64,000 nt of DNA from Enchytraeus crypticus (GCA_905160935.1 CAJHZI010000753.1:710501-774500); one strand, 5' to 3'. Shown: positions 47,413 to 56,900, numbered from the stretch's first letter. The notes: generated from the sequence alone by a model not told the origin. Numbers and translations are program-made.

Positions 47413-49865
47413 CCTTTATTTGTTTATTTATTTATTTAATTTATTTTTTTGTTCCTTTATTTATTTGTTCTTTATTTATTATTTTATTTATTTAGTTTGT
47501 TCCTTTATTTTATTTATTTATTTTGTTTATTTATTTATTTGTTCCTTTGTTTGCGTGCAGATGAACAGCCTATCAACACTGCTGTCTAATCGTAGACTGC
47601 CTGGAGAGAGGACGGCGAGGAGAATGGATCGAAGGATGTACACTGAGCCTGATCTGAACATGGTAGAGCTGCTATCACGTGACGCTACTCCATAACTATT
47701 ATCATTACGTAACTTAATTAACATGCGTTATTATAATTATGTAACGTAAAGCTTTAATCACTTAACTTAATAGCATACAAATAAAATTATTCAAGTATAA
47801 TATACTGAATTTAAATAGATATACGATTAGTGTATATCTAAGAATAGCATAGGTTATCAGAATAAAATACTTTACTAGGGAAAGGATAGAGAGTATATGT
47901 GTAAATTTTGTATTTATACACGTATATGGTCCTCGTGTTGTGCTCGGGTGTGGTTGGACCACTGCAGAATAGGGCAACCGCAAACGATCTGCTGCGTGTA
48001 CGGAAGAGGCTACTAAAGCAGGAGCTGAAGATGGCAAGAGGGGGCCCATCTTACCATTAAATATTTTAACCCAGGATTAAATGGTAATTAATCCGTCTAA
48101 CTGAGGAAAGCACCGGACACCACCTCAGAAGCCATACTTTTCCCAATCCCTAGGCTACATAAGGTATGGATAGGGCATAGACTTTGTGAAGGGATTAACT
48201 TGTTAGTCTAAAGAGTGCTCTTATGGAGAAAGAGAGCAGACTTTAGTATGAATATTTTACCTTGAACCTGCCACTTGGCAGTGCACTGAAGAGAAGAGAC
48301 ATGTATACGGAAGAACATCCGTTAGGCCTATACAACGTCAGTACACTGCAGACATACACCAGTGAAAACATAGCTATGACTTTATCATGCCCTATATTAT
48401 CATACTAATTTGCTAGCGTTTTTCTAAAGCAAATATTCCACGATGTTTTTAATCCAGATTCAGAGCAGAATGGTGGAAGTCCAGAGACAGCTGCAGGACC
48501 TGGAGTCCTGCTATGACGTCACACATGAACAGCGCTCCAGCCTGTCCGGTGATGACGCAATCCTGGTCAATCAGATGGAGAGTTTGAAGGTAGAGTTCCA
48601 TCATATGTTACAGGAACTGCGGCGACGTATGAGCGAGCAGCATTCAGAGGAAGTGGCAGAGGATGTGAGTAGAAATTATTAATATCAATATTTAATTTTA
48701 CTGTTGACAATAATTATGTAGTATCGCACTAGTGATAATTCTGTTTCACTTTCTTAGAGTCTGATGTAACGTAGCTATTGGCTCAATTTATTTGTTATGC
48801 AAAAGCGGAACGAGTAAAGTCTTTTGTCAATGAACTCCGTTGATTGTTCAGTTGCAACATTCCTTCACAATCTATCTCTTTCACTATAGTAATAAATAAA
48901 CAATAATAAAGGATTAACGTCCGTTTCCTCATCAAAGGATGATATCAGGGACGTCATCCTTGGACTACCGAACAGCTTCTCATTAGAAACTAATCAGCTA
49001 TTTCATCTTTTTTGCGCATCGTCCTTTCTCCCAAAATCGTCCATGCTTGCAATGAAGAAAATATGTTTACATTTAAGGAATGACATCTCTCTTTTCTCTC
49101 TCGTGGACCAGTTGGTAGCACGCTTGCCTAATGCCACAATCAAGCAAGCAATAGATCACAAGTTCGAACCCACGACTGTCTCTGACCGTACAAATTCGTA
49201 CGGAAATTCCAATTAATTTTAGCATTCTCTCTCTAGTGTTCTGCCAAGCGGCAAGTCCAGGGTACATATTCCTACTCACATGCTGCTTTTCACTCTCCGA
49301 GAAGGAGCACACCATCGATTAACGAGTTAATCCCTTCACAAATGGCTGTGCCTTTCCAGGCCTTAATGTAGCCTATAGCTTGGGAACAATAAGGTTTTTG
49401 AGATGGTTTCCCGTTGCTTCCTCAGAACCTTAATATTATGATATTAAATTTATATTTAATCGCAATTTTCTGCTAATTTTTAAGTTTGATGACGAGGATG
49501 GAGATTTGCGGCACCCCCATAGACTGCGCTCTCTCTCCGGAGTCTCTCATCGCTCCATCCTCTCCGCTCTCTCAGCCGGGGCTGCCCGGGTCCTACAGTC
49601 CGGCTCCCCCTCCCCCTCCCCTTCCTCTGCCTCCTCCACCCTCAACATCCACGGTCACTCTTCCAGGTCCTCGGACGCTGGACTCGACATTCCTCCGCTC
49701 CATCATCATCATCCTCATTCCCACCATCAGCGGCATCATTTCACTCAGCAGCGCAAGTATCATTCCTTCCACCAGACGTCCAGGTCTCCGTCGTTCAGAC
49801 CTTCCACCGCCCAGGCTAGGTCTCGAACTCGCCTCAGCTTTGACTCGACCAATGCTCCTCTCTAA
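29171..49865 (+). CDS. WSD-type (wax ester synthase/DGAT-like) acyltransferase homologue, spliced, six exons
   Basis: Joined exons are 29171-30380, 33834-34612, 43612-43998, 47561-47662, 48458-48664 and 49485-49865 (stop TAA), giving 1021 residues. Every junction has GT/AG ends and matching phase (1,0,0,0,0). The start is the first ATG after an in-frame TAA about 50 bases upstream. Residues 1-170 are Ser/Pro/Thr-rich. Residues 173-211 are strongly hydrophobic (one or two membrane helices). Residues from about 230 to 790 follow the WSD fold: FHHLWVEDAQFDICNHV, the motif region at 358-364, the TALNEVLLA helix near 452, SGLPGP at 705-710 (SNVPGP in bacterial enzymes), then ITYAGQL and ADENILPDPD. 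Known members esterify fatty alcohols or diacylglycerol with acyl-CoA at membranes. Here HHxxxDG reads D358-A359-x3-D363-G364, so activity is doubtful. A polar insertion (493-632) and a 229-residue C-terminal extension are unusual. Family call is confident; exon joins are inferred without transcripts. Confidence 0.85.
30741..30800. repeat. Perfect inverted repeat, 19-bp arms, TA-rich loop
   Basis: Arms agctaattagcaacaattt (30741-30759) and complement (30782-30800). In intron 1 of the WSD-like gene. Confidence 0.95.
30800..30965 (-). repeat. Dispersed 3'-end repeat (gcccaag/aaataaag type)
   Basis: Minus-strand counterpart of 44365-44450: tatctttattttgccactgg, ggcaaacaacaaacattcat, ttcacagtgcacgta. 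The other copy ends gaaataaagatacatatatt. Probably the 3' end of a SINE or LINE. Confidence 0.5.
31460..31715. repeat. Degenerate CATTGCATCA-type tandem repeat
   Basis: Many short variants of cattgcatcattgcacattg with ca/tt substitutions. In intron 1 of the WSD-like gene. The two frames across it are repeat artefacts. Confidence 0.8.
32118..33706 (+). repeat. Dispersed repeat family A, split by a LINE insertion
   Basis: Left part 32118-32189 (cccgtgttgtgttcgggttg, gaccaactggtggctggact) and right part 33489-33706 (aaccagcgtcagaaagggca, ttcggttggtaagcgcctag). The LINE at 32190-33488 lies between them. TTAAA flanks the LINE. Confidence 0.8.
32190..33488 (+). mobile_element. 5'-truncated CR1/Jockey-type LINE with target-site duplication
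   Basis: Begins inside the RT A box (LDFAKAFDKVPHKRLL). It continues through SGVPQGSVL and FADDS, then KALVQPKLEYCVQAWCPYLK, RVQARATRLV and VINAWNSLPSEVV. One frameshift near 32535 and one TGA near 32672 break the frame, so it is dead but young-looking. It ends in an ATGTTATGTT tail. The 5-base TTAAA occurs at both edges (32185-32189 and 33489-33493), a probable target-site duplication. Confidence 0.85.
33834..34612 (+). CDS. WSD-like gene, exon 2 (TALNEVLLA helix and polar insertion)
   Basis: The acceptor is tttaattcag at 33833 and the donor GTTAGT at 34613. It encodes residues 404-663. Residues 449-492 match the conserved WSD helix and strand that follow the catalytic half (ALNEVLLAVLSGSIREYL, then VMVSMR). 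Residues 493-632 are Ser/Asn/Glu/Gly-rich with no recognisable fold. Residues 633-663 (LSLLKLVLPTNTEG, WDIKQSLNE) return to the family. Confidence 0.85.
35080..35240 (-). mobile_element. LINE C-terminal end with (TC)n/(GA)n terminus
   Basis: tagtgcactgcctactggta, ggtccatggtgtataacgct, tcttcatatccacataagag: minus-strand member of the 12000-12235 family. A long (TC)n tract at 35088-35128 sits exactly at its 3' end. Confidence 0.6.
37018..37225. repeat. (GA)n-rich tract
   Basis: Impure GA/GAGA purine-rich stretch on the plus strand in intron 2. An incidental Arg/Glu-rich frame covers it. Confidence 0.85.
37998..38110 (+). mobile_element. tRNA-derived SINE (family C, diverged)
   Basis: gcggatcagttggtgccagg, ttcaaatccaatgcctgtcc, gtgctttcgagagatgaacc. 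B box retained as GGTTCAAATCC. Confidence 0.55.
38340..38436 (+). mobile_element. Related LINE/SINE 3' end with (ATT)n tail
   Basis: ggtccctgacatcatccttg, tatgaggaaacgaacgttaa, then (ATT)n. A reverse-strand counterpart lies at 48890-48965 (aacgtccgtttcctcatcaa). Confidence 0.5.
40680..40830 (+). mobile_element. tRNA-derived SINE (family C)
   Basis: ggtggcgatgtcggtaagtt, gcgaggttcaaatcctgggt, ccgtcaatgacatcgctttc, gaaaatgacgttaacattag. Same layout as 5350-5490. Confidence 0.7.
42066..42192 (-). mobile_element. tRNA-derived SINE (family C)
   Basis: aatgttaacgtcagtttcct, caggatttgaaccccataca, gaatatcttaccgacgtcgc. Minus strand, intron 2 of the WSD-like gene. A 3'-end-only scrap (actaacgtcagtttcctcac) lies at 25345-25385. 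Confidence 0.65.
42643..43000 (-). repeat. Dispersed repeat family B with (TC)n end
   Basis: The (TC)n tract 42643-42732 is the tail. Then tccatggattaacgagttaa, tctatccacaccgtaatgta-like block, ttagtcgactcttacgacat and gaacacaacatggg. In intron 2 of the WSD-like gene. Confidence 0.6.
43432..43606. repeat. (TTGA/ATTG)n repeat ending at the exon 3 acceptor
   Basis: Tetranucleotide run with taattaattaattaat interruption. It occupies the place of the polypyrimidine tract, directly before gaacag|AAG at 43611/43612. Confidence 0.9.
43612..43998 (+). CDS. WSD-like gene, exon 3 (C-terminal acyltransferase lobe)
   Basis: Encodes residues 664-792 in phase 0 at both ends. It holds SGLPGP, HWPAPLSGVAVNVSFITYAG and MADENILPDPD, the usual closing motifs of the WSD fold. 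The acceptor aacag at 43611 is preceded by a long TTGA/ATTG tetranucleotide repeat instead of a clean polypyrimidine tract. The donor reads GTTAGT. Confidence 0.9.
44150..44330 (-). mobile_element. tRNA-like SINE, third type
   Basis: accacatgtttaaaccgtta, gtgaatgtccgagattttac, gggattagaacccacgaggg, tcaggatcagtcatttaata. Close relative of 20590-20800. A weaker copy sits at 50080-50240 (tgaatgtccgatattttaca). Confidence 0.55.
45100..45385 (+). mobile_element. CR1/Jockey LINE C-terminal remnant
   Basis: Plus-strand translation SYKLLKPRVKTDLEMFSF... then DRCNSLSEEVMNA matches the usual LINE C-terminal sequence. Sequence and length match the remnant at 24767-25015. Located in intron 3 of the WSD-like gene. 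Confidence 0.65.
47215..47300. repeat. (ATGC/ACAT)n microsatellite
   Basis: atacatacatgcatgcatgc then a long (ATAC)n run, in intron 3 just upstream of the first copy of the exon 4 acceptor. Confidence 0.9.
47318..47377 (+). repeat. Duplicate of exon 4 acceptor and 5' end
   Basis: 47333-47377 reproduces 47561-47605 with two substitutions (agtctatcga/agcctatcaa, cgcagact/cgtagact), including an acceptor-like gcttgtgtgcag versus gtttgcgtgcag. The text after CTGCCTGGA becomes an ATG repeat, then a TTTA-rich run. Confidence 0.9.
47376..47558. repeat. (ATG)n and (TTTA)n run between the exon 4 copies
   Basis: (GATGATGAT)n to 47412, then TTTATTTA-type sequence with gttcctttat repeats to 47558. Confidence 0.85.
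47561..47662 (+). CDS. WSD-like gene, exon 4 (basic linker)
   Basis: 34 codons, phase 0 both sides, acceptor tttgcgtgcag and donor GTAGAG. It encodes a basic, Arg-rich linker (MNSLSTLLSNRRLPGERTAR and onward) after the acyltransferase fold. If the donor is skipped, the frame stops 11 codons later at 47693-47695, which would give a shorter protein ending ...LLSRDATP. The first 45 bases and the acceptor are duplicated 228 bases upstream. Confidence 0.65.
47928..48300 (+). repeat. Dispersed repeat family B, divergent copy
   Basis: cctcgtgttgtgctcgggtg, ggacaccacctcagaagcca, gaagggattaacttgttagt, ccttgaacctgccacttggc, agtgcactgaagagaagaga. In intron 4 of the WSD-like gene. Confidence 0.6.
48458..48664 (+). 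CDS. WSD-like gene, exon 5 (coiled coil)
   Basis: 69 codons, acceptor tttaatccag at 48457, donor GTGAGT at 48665, phase 0 at both ends. The peptide (IQSRMVEVQRQLQDLESCYD..., later MESLKVEFHHMLQELRRRMS) has heptad-like spacing of Leu/Met/Val and alternating charges, so it probably forms a coiled coil. It is not part of the WSD fold. Confidence 0.8.
48890..48965 (-). mobile_element. Related LINE/SINE 3' end
   Basis: Minus-strand copy of the 38340 element: aaggattaacgtccgtttcc, gatgatatcagggacgtcat. Located in intron 5 of the WSD-like gene. Confidence 0.5.
49095..49195 (+). mobile_element. tRNA-like SINE head
   Basis: gaccagttggtagcacgctt is an A-box-like segment and gatcacaagttcgaacccac a B box. 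No intact cloverleaf acceptor stem is visible, so it is treated as a SINE, not a tRNA gene. Confidence 0.5.
49210..49430 (-). repeat. Dispersed repeat family B fragment
   Basis: gtgttctgccaagcggcaag, tccagggtacatattcctac, catcgattaacgagttaatc, tttccaggccttaatgtagc. In intron 5 of the WSD-like gene, 55 bases before exon 6. Confidence 0.6.
49485..49865 (+). CDS. WSD-like gene, terminal exon 6 (Ser/His-rich tail)
   Basis: The acceptor tttttaag precedes phase-0 FDDEDGDLRHPHRLRSLSGV. The exon runs 126 codons to TAA at 49863-49865. It is Ser-rich with a His cluster (HHHHPHSHHQRHH) and is probably disordered. It is GC-rich relative to its flanks. An overlapping frame from 49486 is open too (Pro-rich), but it would require a different junction phase. 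Confidence 0.8.
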   Translation, partial: FDDEDGDLRHPHRLRSLSGVSHRSILSALSAGAARVLQSGSPSPSPSSASSTLNIHGHSSRSSDAGLDIPPLHHHHPHSHHQRHHFTQQRKYHSFHQTSRSPSFRPSTAQARSRTRLSFDSTNAPL

Positions 49866-50364
49866 GTCAACAGAAAACCTAATAGAAAACCAATGACGAA
49901 GAGTTCGATAGGGCAACTACTACCAATCGCTGTGTATGACCACAGAAACGATGCGACGTTTTGTTGGCGGCACAACGGAAACATCAAATGGAGATTATCA
50001 GTTCAATACTCAGTGACAACTGGAATTACCTTCTGCTGAAATCTTAAAATGTGGGTTTAATGTCAAGGTCGGAAGCCCGAAGGGATTCTCTTTAAGGCGT
50101 CAGTTGTGCCGGTTTATCATGAAAGCTGAATGTCCGATATTTTACACTCTTATCAGCTGTAACAGTAATTGATCCTTGGACCTCAGGAACAGCCTGTTAA
50201 AAATTCATGCCGTTGCCTAACGCGCGCTTACACTGAGCCATTGAGACATTCTAAGTTCTGCTGTTCTTGTTGATTACCAACAAGTGACGCCAGCTCGTAC
50301 CAATTTACCATGACTGCCACATAACATGGTTCGCATAAATATTTTAATCCGAAAATCATTAATA

Positions 50365-50500
50365 ATAGCAAAAATAAGAGTGCTACATTAATCAACGACA
50401 ACATCGAGCACTATTGAGTCAAAATCAAGCCGGCGAGCAAAAAGAAGGTCCAAAAACGGTACAAATTCAAAAATCCAGAAAATCAGTCCAAAGTACTGAT
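50365..50500 (-). mobile_element. Solitary L2-like LINE 3' tail
   Basis: Minus-strand tail with agtgctacattaatcaacga, catcgagcactattgagtc, aatcaagccggcgagcaaaa and ggtccaaaaacggtacaaat. It lies 0.5 kb past the WSD-like stop codon. Confidence 0.7.
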
Positions 50501-52505
50501 TTGCAAAGTACATCGATTTGTTCATATACAAAAACAAAAATTTCCAATAATTGTTGTTGCAACAGAACAGATTTCTATTACTCTCATTATACTGTAAACA
50601 GTGAGTTTTAATCATCATAGGTCTCTAGCATATTACAAATTTTCCAGTAAAGCTGCTGGAAAAATCTAATGTAGATCACTACTACGAGAGCGAATATGTC
50701 TGCTTATTACAGAGAGTAAGCAGTGGGACTCTGCTAGATCAGTATGATCGATTTACTTTGTAAATATTTCGAAGGTCTTATGAAATTTTGTATATAGCAT
50801 TACACTTAATTGTAACGTTGATGCAAAATACTCTGAAATCTATTGAAATACTCGTTGTGCATCTTTGCAATCTAAGTAAATGGTTTAGTTTAACATCTCT
50901 ATTGTGTCAACGAATGCGGTACTACAAAGAACCGCAAAAATAAAATAATGAAAATGATGAATTTAATAAATTATAAATTTAATCAATTGAATTTAAATTC
51001 TCTTAAAATTAATGTACCTAATAATGAAAGGACTATTTGTTGACAGTTATTCAAAGTCTTCAGTGTTCGACCATTATTCCTAGCCGGAACTATGCTCCAA
51101 ACAGTCTCGCGGGTCTCTTCTTCTTATCGTGTCCTCATACAGCATTAATCCAGCGTCTGATACAATCTCTGAGACCTGTTCACTGGAACTCACTGGACTG
51201 AGTTGAACTCAACTCTTGTATGTTGCTAGTTTGTGATGGTATCATATAACTGAGATATTGGCCTAGACGCCGGTTTATTTCAAACTGTAGGTGCAGCGTT
51301 GTAAGATCTATATCTAATAGATCTCCGACGTTTGGCTATATTTACAATTCAATTATATGATTATATCAGCGATATTAATATACAGAATATCTACAATGTT
51401 TTGTGATATTAGTGTCTGTATGTCTCAAATGTTCTATGATATTGATATTTTAGTTGTGTAATGATATTAATGTTTGACAATTCTTCTTCGAGGCATCTGT
51501 TATGGAATCGATATTATATCTTGCACAGTGATGACAAATCATGACGACAAATCAATCTGCTTTCTAAACACCTAGCGACTATTTGCATATTCGTGAACTT
51601 TGTTTATTTTATATATTGTTCAAATATTTTGAACTTTTAGTCAATCACGTTTGAAACTTAATTCATCACAATCATAGCCTAATTCATCATATATAAGGAC
51701 TTAATTATATCGCTTGATTTATTAGTTTTATAATTAATTATTTTATTGTTAATTTTATCAATAACTATTTTTATTAATTAGTAACTTAAATGCTTAAAAT
51801 TAAGCAATACGGTCTTGAAGTTCATAAAACAGCAGTGTATATGAAATATACAGTATGTAGCATGTAATGAATTTAAAAATCAGAATGCAGAGTTTGGGTA
51901 GAGATTCAGTAGACCATGTACCAATAATAAAGTAGTCTATTGAATTATGTAAATGAGTAATAAATAGTACGCAATGAAGTAGTAAATTAGTACTGAAATC
52001 ACAGTGTAACACAAACTGTAATAATGTGGTTTCCAAATCAGTTGATGTTAGCAATATGAGTCTGAATGATATTGAGAGATCTCTAGCAAATTATTTCTCT
52101 CTTGGTTTTGATAAATTCTTACAGGACTGCGAATTTTAGTAGATAGTATTCAGCAGAGGCTATTTGTGTAGAGTTACTATAATAACTATTATATTGTACT
52201 AATGCTGTGTAAATGCATTCTGTGTCATCGCAGCATTATATTGGTTAATGTTAATAGTCGCTTAATATAATATTACATTTCGCATGTGAGATTATATCAT
52301 TTTGCCTAATATTCAATAAATAAACTTTCATAACTACTCAATATCGTGCAGCGGTTCAACATCATCCTCTATTATTGCAGTCATACTGAAGTTCTTACAG
52401 GTAAGATTTCTGATATAAAAAGTCAGTCCTGTTTCCAATTTGAATAAGCAACCAAGTGTTCGTGTAGGTGTCTAGTCTGTTGTATGTGGCTAGTCTCAAT
52501 AGGAT

Positions 52506-52506
52506 T

Positions 52507-52539
<33 letters not shown>

Positions 52540-52600
52540 TAACAGACTGACTAACTAACTGATTGACTGACTGGCTGACTGACTGACTGACTGACAGTAA
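52506..52600. repeat. (GACT)n microsatellite
   Basis: Tetranucleotide actgactgactgac run with variants (aacagact, gactggct). Confidence 0.9.
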
Positions 52601-52745
52601 AGCAAAAAGCTTAACGTCAGTTTTATGTCTCAAATAGGAAATCAGTGACGAAGCGAGCATTAGATTTGAATCACACGCCTATTGCTCTACAGTCAAACAA
52701 CTTACCGGTATGACACCCGCTGAGTCCAGTGATTGAACTATGAGT
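52600..52745 (-). mobile_element. tRNA-derived SINE (family C)
   Basis: agcttaacgtcagttttatg, attagatttgaatcacacgc, caacttaccggtatgacacc. Minus strand, directly after the GACT microsatellite. Confidence 0.55.
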
Positions 52746-52899
52746 ACTTGGACGGTAAGCTCCTGGCAAGACCATTCAACAGGCGCTTGTAGGACAACAT
52801 TAACTTCTGCGCAGATTTGAACTTAAAATGACATAATAACTGATACAGCAAGAGTCCGGCTGAGTAAACTGGTCTAGCAGATTAAACAATTGTAATTGA

Positions 52900-52970
52900 C
52901 GTCCATGACATTGCCATATCGCGAGGAACCGGACGTGAAATTCCTATTGATTGATTAATAGCAATGCAAT
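52900..52970 (+). mobile_element. LINE 3' UTR end, solitary
   Basis: Plus-strand tgacattgccatatcgcgag, gaaccggacgtgaaattcct, then an ATTGATTGATT tail. Same 3' end as the LINE at 18110-18600. Confidence 0.6.
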
Positions 52971-53069
52971 TTGTCTTACAACATTTTTCTCTAGTTTCCA
53001 CCTGAAAACTACCTTACCTTTACCTTAACTACCTTTACCTGTGTATTTCATTATCAATACACAGGTAGG

Positions 53070-53175
53070 CCTCTATTTCTATCTTAGTGCACTGCCTACT
53101 GGTAGGTCCACGGTATATAATGCCTCCACTCTTCTCTGTCTTCCGCTTTCCTCTTCATATCCACAGGTATATATT
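53070..53175 (-). mobile_element. LINE C-terminal end remnant
   Basis: tagtgcactgcctactggta, ggtccacggtatataatgcc, tcttccgctttcctcttcat: short minus-strand member of the 12000-12235 family, without a long GA tail. Confidence 0.6.
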
Positions 53176-56100
53176 GCTACACACTTTCCGAAAATTAATG
53201 CAGCTATTGATTTTAAAATAAGCTTTCTGGAGACATTTCTAAATGTTTTTAATAGCTCCTAATTAGTCTCCTCTTGCGACATGCCAAGTTAAAATAAAGC
53301 CTATTCTGCATTGGCTCGGATAAAACAACAAGCGGGAAATGTACCAAAATAACTACAATTAATATAGTACAAAAAGTATAAATTAGTATAACATATTTCT
53401 AGTAAACAAAATTAATGAACACTAAACTAGCTTTATAACAAAGTTTCTTAAGCAATATTGAGGAAATTAACGAATAAGTATATTCACAAAGACAATATCT
53501 ACACTTACTTAAGCATAAATAGGCATAAATAGTGCAATGGCAACGTACTTGTATGACGAAAAATAAAAACAGGAAAATCTAAATGAAATGCTCATCATTA
53601 AATATTGGGAAGAAAGGCTCAATGAGATCCCCGCTATTACTGCAAAAATGTAATCTTATACTTAATGAAATGCTAGATAATATATATTATGAAGAAAGTC
53701 TCACAAAAAGCTACACTTTGCTAATTAAAAAGTAATGCAAAATCATAGTCTTGAACTCCATCAACAATTGTTAACTCTTGTAATATAAAAAACCTAATGT
53801 AGTAATCGTGCAAGTCCCTTAATGAAGCGAAATATTGTCGAGCAAACAATATTTAAAAACGTGCAATTTCTGTAATAATTATCAGTGTAGTTTAAATGGT
53901 ATTTTAGGTAATCCTATAACCAATTGAAGAGCAGATAGCACACTTCTTTATAACACAAATGCTATGAAGAAGTGACTTAGTTAACGCTATTCGTCGTCAT
54001 AACCCGTTAACTGAAGGCAAGGTTGAAACATTTAACAAAATTTCAATTTATCTCTTACGAAACTACCATCCAAAGCTTTCTTCGCAAGAGAAAGTGGGCT
54101 AGTCATTTCTCGCAGCATTTGTTAAGACAATAAAAATCTTAAACAACTCGAGTAGTACCTGAACACATAATTAAAAGAAAGTCTTACAACCGAAAAACAT
54201 TTTTAAAAATATACGGATATATAGGCCTATGCTATGTCGTGCGCAAATACTGTAAAAGTGGTATCAGTTAAACTGACCATGTTAAAAAATAAGAAACCAC
54301 TTCTGATGTGCTGAATTCTGACGGTCACCACTATTATTGCGGCTAATTCATCGCTTCATTGCTTATTAATATTATTTTAGTATCACAACTTTCTATACCA
54401 ATTAGTATAACTTTCTATACCAATTTCCAAAGCCTGCAAAGCAATAGTCAACGGAACTCGCGCGCATTAAAATAGCTAAATTTTACTCACTTCAAGAGTT
54501 TATGGTTCAAAAGCAGACTACAATACACCTATACCTAATGTCGGCAGAGCTCCTAACCATGGGTCAACATGTGGCAGGTTGATCGTGTATCTACGCTAGT
54601 TGTCATGATGGCCCTTCCAAAATTTAAAAGAGCAAAAAGAAAAAGAGGGAAATATGTAAAACATGCGCGCATAACGTACATGAATTAGACACAAAATAAA
54701 GAGAAACCGTACAGAGGGCTAGTGCAATGACACACAAAGGCATTAATGCCGTTGGTATGCATACATGTAGCAAGTGACAAAATTATATATTTTGATAAAC
54801 ATTACATCATAAAACTTCACGAAATCTAACCTTTTTTATTCGTGCATTAAATGCTGAAATTACACGCAATTTATCGAGTCTGAATTCAACAAATAAAGCA
54901 CACATAAGTGATATACACAAATGATATACAGATTTCCCTTTCTTCTCTTTCGTTCTCAGGAGTTTACGTAAAGCCAGGTTAAAGGCAACGCTTTGTCTGC
55001 TACGTATTGTCTGCTTTCATACACAAAAGCGAGCATCGTAGTTTTCAAGAAACGGCTCCAAACACAATGTCATGTTCATCCCGTATCTTAATTCAGTCAT
55101 TAGCTTGAAATGAATCCGAGATGTTTTCCTTTGCATTCCTCAGCATCTGCTTTATGCGACTCTTCCTAGGTTCATTGCTAGCAATCTGACAAATTTTACA
55201 ATAAAGGCAAGCAGTACAGTCTATCTAGTGACATGAGCACAGGAAACGCGAGGAAAAACCAACAGAAAACTCTTGAGTGTTTCATAAGAGCCAAAATAGA
55301 TATATTAATTACAATAATTTACAAACTTAGGTAAAGAGGATTGTTTAAAAGGATCTTTTTAAAACTTCGTTTTCAACGAATATTCAAATGTTTATAAATT
55401 ATAACTTTTATAAGTAACAAAATTTCAGTTATTGCAAAACTTCTATTTCCTTGAAAATGTTACAAAATTCAGCAACATTATTTAACAAAAGTTTTAAATA
55501 TGCCATAGAAATAGGTTTAGTTGAATTGGTGTTATTACTATGCTAAATTCTACAATTATTTTAGACCGTTAAACCTAGCATAAATGACAACGTTTAAGTT
55601 GAACATCTAAAATGTTTCCGGTACCATTCATAGATGGAGATACCAATGCTAGCTACTGTATATATTAGCATTGGTTATCTATTCTATTGTTCTACTGATA
55701 ACTAAACAAATGAGCTACGATCACTAGGCTATTCAATTTATATTCATAGGCCTATCCTTTTCTGTCTACGATTTCTGTGATTAATACTGACTCTATTTAT
55801 AGAGTAATCACACTAATCAATCAATATCATAATTTAAACAGGTTACATTAATATAGCTAACTAGCTAACTAGTGGTCTGAACAAATATGCTCTGGGCCCC
55901 CTACTGAATTAAACAAAAACGCGCTAAATATTTAACCAATATCTCTAAGATAATTGTAATAACAAACATCTCAATATAAAGCAAGTGGAAAATACAATTG
56001 CATTTCCAGAACAAAAGACATGTAGTCTTTATTTTCTAAAGTTTATAAACAACTCAAACACTAATAATTAATTAATAATTATTAATAAATAATAATTAAT

Positions 56101-56812
56101 AATTATAAATAATTATTATTAAATAATAATTAATAAATAATTCAAACAACTTACCAAAGAATTTTTACAAAGAAATCAACCAACTCAATGGATGCTCATG
56201 AAACAGGAAAGATACTGAGGCTATATTTTAAACGATTCATTGCAATCTTATTAAGTCTTAATAACCAAGTCACATAATCGAGATTAAATGTTATACATGA
56301 AATCTTCTACATGGTACCATAATAAGTTCTAAATGCTAAGTCTTTACTCGTAATATATCAGCATATTATGCTTGAATTATACTAATAAGATAACCGAATA
56401 GCATGCAACTAAATTGAAAATACAATTTCATATCTATAGAACGAACAACATCTGAATTAAATTTTATTTTCTTACGTTCGTTGTCAAATAACTTAACAAT
56501 GGATTTCTACAATGAAGTTAACCGACTCAATGACTGATCATGAACAGGCAAAATACTAAGTATAAATTTTAAACGATTAATGCTATCTCATTACGTCTTA
56601 ATAATCAAGTCACATAATCGATATAAAATCTCACACATGAAATCTTCTAAGTTTAACATAAAGTCTTAAATGCTAATTCCTTACTCGTAATATTCCAGCA
56701 ATGGACCAGCATATTATGCTTTAATTATACTAAAAACTAATTACTTTAGACGTGACTGTATAATATGCAGTACTAAGAAATACACGTGTATAAATAAATC
56801 TTTATATCAATG

Positions 56813-56900
56813 CTACTTTCCATGAATCCTGTACTGGCTTAGCAGAAGTTTCTCGATCTCATGCTGCAGCTTCTCTTCTTCTTGTTTTCTCTTCAGCCAC
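56813..56900 (-). CDS. CCDC181: CCDC181-like gene, terminal exon
   Basis: After the acceptor ctgtacag, the exon reads (AA)G-WLKRKQEEEKLQHEIEKLLL, then 8 more residues to the stop TAG at 56815-56813. The WLKRK motif and charged helix match the repeated AFxxWLxxK elements of CCDC181/CCDC34 proteins. Confidence 0.7.

Larger units (their letters stand above)
49866..56812. other. Region between the convergent genes
   Basis: Holds a SINE-like scrap at 50080, the LINE tail at 50365, the GACT repeat and SINE at 52.5 kb, and LINE ends at 52900 and 53070. 53300-56800 is unusually free of recognised repeats, AT-rich, with no long frames. An AATAAA at about 50938 could serve the WSD-like transcript, but that is a guess. 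Confidence 0.5.

Noticed and set aside
47204..47695. 163-codon frame through the exon 4 region
   Set aside because: Mostly microsatellite (His/Tyr/Thr, poly-Met and Phe/Leu/Ile runs); only its end corresponds to exon 4. Possible alternative splicing is listed as a finding.
49486..49896. Pro-rich open frame overlapping exon 6
   Set aside because: The phase-0 junction from exon 5 leads into the other frame (FDDEDGDLRHPH...), which ends at 49865; the Pro-rich frame has no matching junction.
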